Assembly (NCBI GenBank): GCA_001602645.1
Contig: LUYE01000024.1
Location: forward strand, 1-64,000
From: Methanosarcinales archaeon Methan_01
Lineage (GTDB): Archaea > Halobacteriota > Methanosarcinia > Methanotrichales > Methanotrichaceae
Direction: 5' to 3'
Length of the DNA stretch: 64,000 bases
The translations under genes were made by a program, and so were the position numbers. The notes under the pieces were generated by a model. That model was not told the origin of the DNA and searched no databases. It saw only the letters and a program-made list of their open reading frames with translations. This document shows positions 59,336-64,000 of the stretch, piece by piece; the stretch's first letter is position 1, and each line of letters starts with the position of its first letter.

Positions 59336-60535
59336 TCAGAGATCTCCACGGAGGAAAACCCTCAACAGTGTCCCCATCATCCTCAGCTCCGATAACCCCA
59401 TCCTAAGGCCGACCTCTTTGATCGCCCTGCTCGGCCGATCGACGTCCCCCACCTCCTCGAGGATCCTCAGGAGGTCCTCCCGGTCCAATAGATGGCGGAT
59501 CAGGCCGTCGAGCTCAGGGTCGGCCATCCCCGCCCTCAGGCGGTGGACGGCCATCCCGAGGCGGAGCTCCCGGCCGAGGGCCGCCCTCCACCTCCTATCG
59601 TACTCAGAGAGCCTCGCGGCGGAGGCGTCCTCCGCCAGGGCAGCGGCTGCTGCCACATCACCGGCGATCTTGGCGCTGACGAGGCCGGGATAGATCCCGC
59701 CGCCGCTGGTGGGCTTCACCTGCCCCGCGGCATCGCCGACGGCGATGATCCCGTCGGCCACCGTCGAGGCGGGGGGACCCAGGGGTAGCCCCCCGACGGC
59801 GAGGTGGAGGGGGCCTCCTTTGATTCTGGAACGGATGGGGGGGCTTTTTAGGAGGCGTTTCAGATATGTGCAGGCGTTATTTCGGCAGGAGAGCCCCACC
59901 CTTCCACCCCCCTCCGATGCGGGGATCGCCCAGGCGAAGAAGCCTGGGGCGACGGCGCTCCCTAGGAAGACCTCCACCCTCTCGGGGTCCTCGAACTCGA
60001 TAGGAACCTCCACCTGGGCGGAGGAGAGAATTTGTCGGGGCGGCCCTATCCCTGCCCCTCTCGCGATCCGGGCCCCCACCCCCTCGGCGGATACGACGAC
60101 CTTCGCCTCAATCTCCCTCTGGTCAGAGCCGCGGCCGACTTTGAGGACGCTTCGTCCGCCGCCCCTAACAAGGCCCGTCACAGGGGAGGCCATCATCACA
60201 TCGGCCCCGGATCTCGCCGCCTCCGCCAGGAGCGCCCGATCGAAGATTCTGCGGTCGACGACCCAGGCCTTCGTCTTAGGGGCCCGGAAGGTGAGCTGAA
60301 CTCCCCCGGGGGATACGACCTTCGCCCCCCGGACGGGCCTGATGGCGCGGTGGCCGACGGCCAGCTCCGCCTCCTCCATCGCCCGCACCCCGAGGAGCCC
60401 GGCGCACTGGACCGGCCATCCCGCCCGGGGGTGCTCCTCAAAGATGACGACCTCGGCGCCAGCCTCGACCGCCTTCTTCGCTGCCATCGATCCGGCGGGG
60501 CCGGCTCCGATGACGGCGACGTCGTACCGCTCCAT
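59336..60535 (-). CDS. geranylgeranyl-reductase-family flavoprotein
   Basis: 399 aa from ATG 60535 (MERYDVAVIGAGPAGSMAAKKA). FAD-binding motifs: the N-terminal dinucleotide fold, WPVQCAGLLG with a cysteine as in archaeal digeranylgeranylglycerophospholipid reductases, and IIAVGDAAGQVKPTSGGGIYPGLVSAKIAG (about residues 265-295). It probably saturates isoprenoid chains of membrane lipids or quinones using ferredoxin or F420. Longer frames upstream have no start signal. It is divergent from the alanine dehydrogenase-like gene. Confidence 0.88.
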   Translation of the reverse strand: MERYDVAVIGAGPAGSMAAKKAVEAGAEVVIFEEHPRAGWPVQCAGLLGVRAMEEAELAVGHRAIRPVRGAKVVSPGGVQLTFRAPKTKAWVVDRRIFDRALLAEAARSGADVMMASPVTGLVRGGGRSVLKVGRGSDQREIEAKVVVSAEGVGARIARGAGIGPPRQILSSAQVEVPIEFEDPERVEVFLGSAVAPGFFAWAIPASEGGGRVGLSCRNNACTYLKRLLKSPPIRSRIKGGPLHLAVGGLPLGPPASTVADGIIAVGDAAGQVKPTSGGGIYPGLVSAKIAGDVAAAAALAEDASAARLSEYDRRWRAALGRELRLGMAVHRLRAGMADPELDGLIRHLLDREDLLRILEEVGDVDRPSRAIKEVGLRMGLSELRMMGTLLRVFLRGDL

Positions 60536-60626
60536 CTCCAGGAGCTTCGATCGATCAAGGGGATAGCCTTTTCCATCTGGGGACGATAGGATATGAGAGA
60601 AGCCGAACGGTCTGGAGGAGAGCGGT

Positions 60627-61607
60627 TTGGATATTTTGTGGCTATCAGAGGAAGAGGTTAGTTCGCTCTTGACTATGGAGGAGGCGATCGTGGCGGTGGA
60701 GGAGGCCTTCCGAGAACACGGCAAGGGAACGGCCCAGATGCCCCCCAAGGCCTACCTCTACTACCGAAAGCACCACGGCGACCTCCGGACGATGCCGGCG
60801 TACCTGGAGGGGATGGATGCGACGGGGGTCAAGGTGGTGAACGTCCATCCGGATAATCCTGGAGCTGGCCTCCCCACGGTGATGGCGGTGATGATCCTCA
60901 ACTCGCCGAAGACCGGAGCCCCCATCGCCCTCATGGGGGGGACCCACCTCACCAACATGAGGACCGGCGCGGCCGGGGCGGTCGCTGCCAAATACCTCGC
61001 GAGGAGGGGCTCCAAGAGGGTGGGGATCATCGGAGCCGGAGCCCAGGGGAGGACCCAGCTTTTGGGGCTCGCGAAGACCTTCAATATAGAGGCGGTATCG
61101 ATCGCCGACGTCTCCATCGACCGGTGCAGGGCCCTGGAAGGTTGGGCGAAGAGCTTTCTGGAAGCTGAGTACGTCATCTCATCGGATATCAGGGACGTCT
61201 GCGACGCCGATATCCTCGTCACCACCACGCCGTCGCGAAAGCCCCTGGTGAGGGACGAGTGGATCTCTGACGGGACCCACATAAACGCCATCGGGGCCGA
61301 TGCCGCCGGCAAAGAGGAGCTCGACCCGGCGATCCTCAAAAGGTCGAAGGTGGTGGTCGACGACATCGTCCAGGCCTCCCACTCCGGGGAGGTGAACGTC
61401 CCCCTGGCGGAGGGGCTCCTCCATCCAGGGGACATATACGCCACCATCGGCGAGGTGGTGGCGGGAATGGTCCCGGGCAGGATGAACGACGAAGAGGTGA
61501 CGGTCTTCGACTCCACTGGCCTCGCCATCCAGGACGTGGCTACGGCGACGAGGGTAAGCCAGAGGGCCCTGGCAAGGGATCTCGGGATGCGGCTCCCGTT
61601 CCTGTGA
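60627..61607 (+). CDS. ornithine cyclodeaminase/archaeal alanine dehydrogenase family
   Basis: A 326-aa mu-crystallin-type enzyme. Marks: MPPKAYLYYRKHHGDLRTMPAYL (substrate-binding region), GGTHLTNMRTGAAGAVAAKYLARRGSKRVGIIGAGAQGRTQL (NAD-binding, about residues 105-147), NAIGADAAGKEELD and FDSTGLAIQDVATA. Archaeal members convert alanine to pyruvate or act on imino acids; which one is uncertain. Its TTG start at 60627 follows TGGAGGAG by 6 bases. Confidence 0.88.
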   Translation: MDILWLSEEEVSSLLTMEEAIVAVEEAFREHGKGTAQMPPKAYLYYRKHHGDLRTMPAYLEGMDATGVKVVNVHPDNPGAGLPTVMAVMILNSPKTGAPIALMGGTHLTNMRTGAAGAVAAKYLARRGSKRVGIIGAGAQGRTQLLGLAKTFNIEAVSIADVSIDRCRALEGWAKSFLEAEYVISSDIRDVCDADILVTTTPSRKPLVRDEWISDGTHINAIGADAAGKEELDPAILKRSKVVVDDIVQASHSGEVNVPLAEGLLHPGDIYATIGEVVAGMVPGRMNDEEVTVFDSTGLAIQDVATATRVSQRALARDLGMRLPFL

Positions 61608-61648
61608 GCCTCCCCTTCGGATAAGCGATATATAAGATCCCGACGACG

Positions 61649-62245
61649 ATGAGGTTGTCCATGTATGCGATCATCGCCTGCGGCGTATTCAGAGATGAGA
61701 TCGAGAAGATAGCAGGCCAGCTCGACTTCCCTTTCGAGGCTTGCTACCTTGAGGCGGGGCTTCACGTCGACTTCGACGACCTGGCCGGGGCCTTGAAGGA
61801 GGAGCTGGAGAGCTGCAAAGACCACGACGGCATCATCGTCGCCTTCGGCGAATGCCACCCTCGGATCTCTGAGATCCTGGCCCCATACAACGCCGCCCTT
61901 CTGCGGTGTCAGAACTGCATCGACGCCTTCATAACCAGAAAGAGGGTAGAGGAGATTGCAGATAGGGGGCTTTACTTTTACCTATCGCCGGGGTGGGTCA
62001 AGAGCTGGAGGGATATGTTCGAGCGGATGAGCTGGAGCCAGGAGGAGGCCCGCTTCCAGCTAGCCCCCTTCAAGGGGGCGATATTCCTCGACACCCTCGG
62101 CAACGCCCAAGATTACGAGGATGGCCTGATAGAATTTCTCGATTTCACCCTCCGCCCCTACGAGAAGATGTCGGTGGATCTGGACCACTTCAAGTCTCTG
62201 ATTCTGGAGGCAAAAGAGAGGTGTGATCTTGGACGAGGAGCTTGA
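61649..62245 (+). CDS. DUF1638 protein
   Basis: 198 aa with ACGVFRDEIEKIAGQLDFPFEACYLEAGLHVDFDDLAGALKEEL at the start and CQNCIDAFI at about residues 88-96 in place of the family's usual C-x-metal type motif. DUF1638 proteins are frequent in methanogens next to corrinoid methyltransferases, though none is near here. Function unknown. It overlaps the thioredoxin gene start by 23 bases, so the two are translationally coupled. Confidence 0.78.
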   Translation: MRLSMYAIIACGVFRDEIEKIAGQLDFPFEACYLEAGLHVDFDDLAGALKEELESCKDHDGIIVAFGECHPRISEILAPYNAALLRCQNCIDAFITRKRVEEIADRGLYFYLSPGWVKSWRDMFERMSWSQEEARFQLAPFKGAIFLDTLGNAQDYEDGLIEFLDFTLRPYEKMSVDLDHFKSLILEAKERCDLGRGA

Positions 62246-62630
62246 AAGGATACGGAGAAAGAAGCTCGAGGAGATGAAAAAGATGGCAAACGAACCAAAG
62301 GTGGACTATCCCAACAGCCCCGTCAAGGTGACGGACGGCACCGTCGACGACGTGGTCGCCAGATATCCTCTCGTCATCGTGGACTGCTGGGCGGAGTGGT
62401 GCGGACCCTGCAGGATGGTCGGGCCGGTCATCGACGACCTGGCAAAGGAGATGGCAGGAAAGGTCGTCTTCGGCAAATTGAACGTCGATGAGAACATGAA
62501 GACCTCCACCAAGTACGGGATCATGGCGATACCGACGTTGCTAGTATTCAAGAACGGCGAGCTTATTGACCAGATGGTGGGAGCCTACCCCAAGAACACC
62601 CTCGCAAACAAAATTCTGAAATATCTCTGA
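62223..62630 (+). CDS. thioredoxin with N-terminal helical extension
   Basis: 135 aa. The thioredoxin fold has the active site WAEWCGPCRM (about residues 56-65) and the cis-proline in MAIPTLLVF. The first 25 residues (DEELERIRRKKLEEMKKM) form a charged helix not in standard 105-aa thioredoxins. GTG 62223 is inside the DUF1638 gene; an ATG at 62286 would remove the extension. A thiol-disulfide carrier in the cytoplasm. Confidence 0.92.
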   Translation: MILDEELERIRRKKLEEMKKMANEPKVDYPNSPVKVTDGTVDDVVARYPLVIVDCWAEWCGPCRMVGPVIDDLAKEMAGKVVFGKLNVDENMKTSTKYGIMAIPTLLVFKNGELIDQMVGAYPKNTLANKILKYL

Positions 62631-62677
62631 GGCCAGCAGGTTGCCGCCTCAGAATACGATCTTAGGCGGCAGCTCCG

Positions 62678-63205
62678 TCAGGCCCTGACCTTCGAGGGGA
62701 TCAGAACCCCCTTATTCTCCTGGGAGCCGATCTCCTGAAGGTCCTTCAGCCTCAAGTAAGCGTCCACCTGGATGACGGGCTTTCGATCTCTGCCGAGCTC
62801 CGTCGGCTCCTGGCCGGTCTCCGAAGGGACGGTGAAGGCCGCCTTCCGGCGGGCGGCGATCTCCCGGACCTCCTTTATTCTGAAGTAGGAGGCGACGTCG
62901 TAGAGGGGCTTCGCCACTCTGCTGAGGACGTTCGGCTCCCGGCCCGTCTCCGACGGGACGATGAAGGTCCCCCGTTCGCGGGCGGCGATCTCTCTCGTCT
63001 CCTTGAGACGGAAGTAGGCGTCAACCTGGTACAGGGGCTTCGCCTCTTTGCCCAGCTCGATGGGGTCTAGGGCCCGGTAGGCGAAGGCTCCGAAGCTCGA
63101 AGCCTCGGCCGCCGATCCGCCTGCCTCTCCGAAGGCCGGCATGGCCAGGACGAAGATCAGCAGAACGGCCCCCAGGGGGGCGAGAAGGGAAATTCTCAGA
63201 CTCAT
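62678..63205 (-). CDS. secreted protein with three 43-residue repeats
   Basis: 175 aa from ATG 63205 (AGGAGG 6 bases upstream), giving a signal peptide MSLRISLLAPLGAVLLIFVLAMPAFG. The mature part has three units: KPLYQVDAYFRLKETREIAAR...SETGREPNVLSRV, KPLYDVASYFRIKEVREIAAR...SETGQEPTELGRD, and a shorter KPVIQVDAYLRLKDLQEI...PSK. Conserved are KP, the Y-x-R-x-K core and the PSETG turn. No known domain is recognised. It is probably outside the cell or cell-wall associated. Confidence 0.6.
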   Translation of the reverse strand: MSLRISLLAPLGAVLLIFVLAMPAFGEAGGSAAEASSFGAFAYRALDPIELGKEAKPLYQVDAYFRLKETREIAARERGTFIVPSETGREPNVLSRVAKPLYDVASYFRIKEVREIAARRKAAFTVPSETGQEPTELGRDRKPVIQVDAYLRLKDLQEIGSQENKGVLIPSKVRA

Positions 63206-63329
63206 GTCAATCCTCCTGGTTGCAATAGGTCGGATGCGCATATAAATTTTTAGGGTGCAGGATCTAGGCTTTCCGGGATCCTCTAAAGGGATCTACACCC
63301 AGGCCCGGCCCTGGCCGGGCCTGAGCCCC

Positions 63330-63953
63330 TCAGTTCACCCTGATGATCTGGAGGAGGGATGATACGGGAACTCCCCGGATCTCGTCGACGCCCTTCTTGT
63401 CGAGGAGGACTCCGATGGCGTTGGTCGAGGCGCCGTGGTCGTTCAGCTCCTCCACCGCCTCTTCCAGGGTCCTGCCGGAGGTGATGACGTCATCGATGAT
63501 GACGCACTCGGCGTCGACGACATCGGCGAAGTTGGAGCTGAAGGTCCCCGAGAGCTCCTTCTCACCCGTCTCCTGGGACCACCTCTGCTTGGTGGGAGTG
63601 TAGACGGCGAGCTCCACTTCCAGCTCCTCGGCGACCATGCTGGCCAGGGGGACGCCGCTCAAGGCGATCCCGACGACGACGTTGACGTCGGCGTCGGCAG
63701 AGTCCAGGCTGTCGAGGATCATGTCGGTCAGGGCCTGAGAGACGTGCCGGAGTCGTATGGAGCTCCTGCCGATGGCGCTCCAGTCGACGGAGACGTCCTT
63801 TGGTCCCTGGACCCCCGACCTCTTCTCGCCGTGGGTGAGAAGCCAGGTGACCGTCTCCCGAGATACGTTCAGCTCCTCGGCGATCTGTCCCTCCACCAAT
63901 CCCTCCGCCTTCAGCTCGGCGGTCTTTGCAATCAAACTATCTATATTTTTCAT
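63330..63953 (-). CDS. gfcR: GfcR-like transcriptional regulator (OPRTase-like)
   Basis: 207 aa. Residues 1-45 form a helix-turn-helix (LIAKTAELKAEGLVEGQIAEELNVSRETVTWLL). The rest is a phosphoribosyltransferase fold with the PRPP loop VIIDDVITSGRTLEEAV (about 151-167). The family was first called orotate phosphoribosyltransferase-like, and haloarchaeal GfcR is a regulator of sugar metabolism genes. It probably senses a phosphorylated metabolite. Its ATG overlaps the stop of the gene upstream, cut by the window end. Confidence 0.85.
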   Translation of the reverse strand: MKNIDSLIAKTAELKAEGLVEGQIAEELNVSRETVTWLLTHGEKRSGVQGPKDVSVDWSAIGRSSIRLRHVSQALTDMILDSLDSADADVNVVVGIALSGVPLASMVAEELEVELAVYTPTKQRWSQETGEKELSGTFSSNFADVVDAECVIIDDVITSGRTLEEAVEELNDHGASTNAIGVLLDKKGVDEIRGVPVSSLLQIIRVN

Positions 63954-64000
63954 AATTTACCCCCTCTTCTCTTCTTAGCCGGGGTGCCGCAGACGGGACA
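63950..64000 (-). CDS. partial gene: zinc-ribbon-like C-terminus
   Basis: Only the last 16 codons are inside the window, reading CPVCGTPAKKRRGGKL, so the protein ends with a CxxC pair and a basic tail. Its stop overlaps the gfcR start. It may be a small zinc-ribbon protein; too little remains to name it. Confidence 0.5.
   Translation of the reverse strand, partial: CPVCGTPAKKRRGGKL

Noticed and set aside
1-64000. CRISPR array
   Set aside because: No series of regularly spaced direct repeats was seen; the only short iterated motif is at the insertion-sequence ends.

Overview
The window looks like the chromosome of a methanogenic archaeon of the order Methanosarcinales, most likely the Methanothrix (Methanosaeta) group. 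The evidence is the two coenzyme F420 genes (cofE, cofC), archaeal information genes (L10e, aIF2-beta with a TRAM tail, GatD, RNase P component 4, archaeal TyrRS, NurA-HerA-Mre11-Rad50), a DUF2121 protein of the methanogen type, TATA-box promoters with several apparently leaderless starts, and G+C-rich coding DNA. The genus is inferred, not proven.

Layout. (1) 0.17-3.2 kb: an insertion sequence of about 3 kb, visibly A+T-rich, with perfect 15-bp inverted ends and a 9-bp target duplication. It carries a SWIM-finger DDE transposase, a Clp-fold SDH-type protease, an AbrB-like protein and a 45-aa ORF. (2) 3.4-9.2 kb: an aminotransferase, membrane proteins, rnp4, rdgB and a DUF11 surface protein. 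(3) 9.4-13.6 kb: gatD, rpl10e, aIF2-beta, cofE and cofC on the plus strand. (4) 13.6-18.5 kb: a DUF3795 protein, an HTH-ACT regulator, an AAA ATPase, tRNA-Leu(CAG), a secreted repeat protein and an Lsm/Hfq-like plus HTH pair. (5) 18.5-21.5 kb: a gene-poor stretch with possible structured RNA, a dispersed repeat abutting a 5'-truncated DUF4198 gene, and a possible TOPRIM protein. (6) 21.5-25.2 kb: an oligopeptide/nickel-type ABC importer with a fused double ATPase and no binding protein. (7) 26.4-39.2 kb: the most unusual region, a metal/cofactor uptake island. It holds four dockerin-like periplasmic binding proteins, a FecCD-type permease and ATPase, an ABC-2 ATPase and permease, a slipin, two related methyltransferases, and the wreckage of a second ABC-2 copy fused to a dead MNT-HEPN toxin-antitoxin pair. 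(8) 39.5-47.2 kb: tRNA-Pro(GGG), a cysteine desulfurase, a PUA protein, glyA-folD, DUF2121, mobA, three related mini membrane proteins and tyrS. (9) 47.4-52.1 kb: a secreted protein, aldo/keto reductase, acetyltransferase, LCM-type methyltransferase and nitroreductase. (10) 52.2-59.3 kb: the nurA-herA-mre11-rad50 end-resection operon. (11) 59.3-64 kb: a geranylgeranyl-reductase-like flavoprotein, an alanine dehydrogenase-like enzyme, DUF1638, thioredoxin, a secreted repeat protein and gfcR.

How the genes work together. mre11-rad50-herA-nurA is the standard archaeal double-strand-break resection machine. glyA and folD together move one-carbon units. cofE and cofC make F420. The 27-39 kb island probably takes up a metal or metal chelate: the four binding proteins would feed one FecCD permease. 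The ABC-2 exporter, the slipin and the methyltransferases point to chelator handling or membrane organisation, but that part is inference. No CRISPR array and no rRNA were seen.
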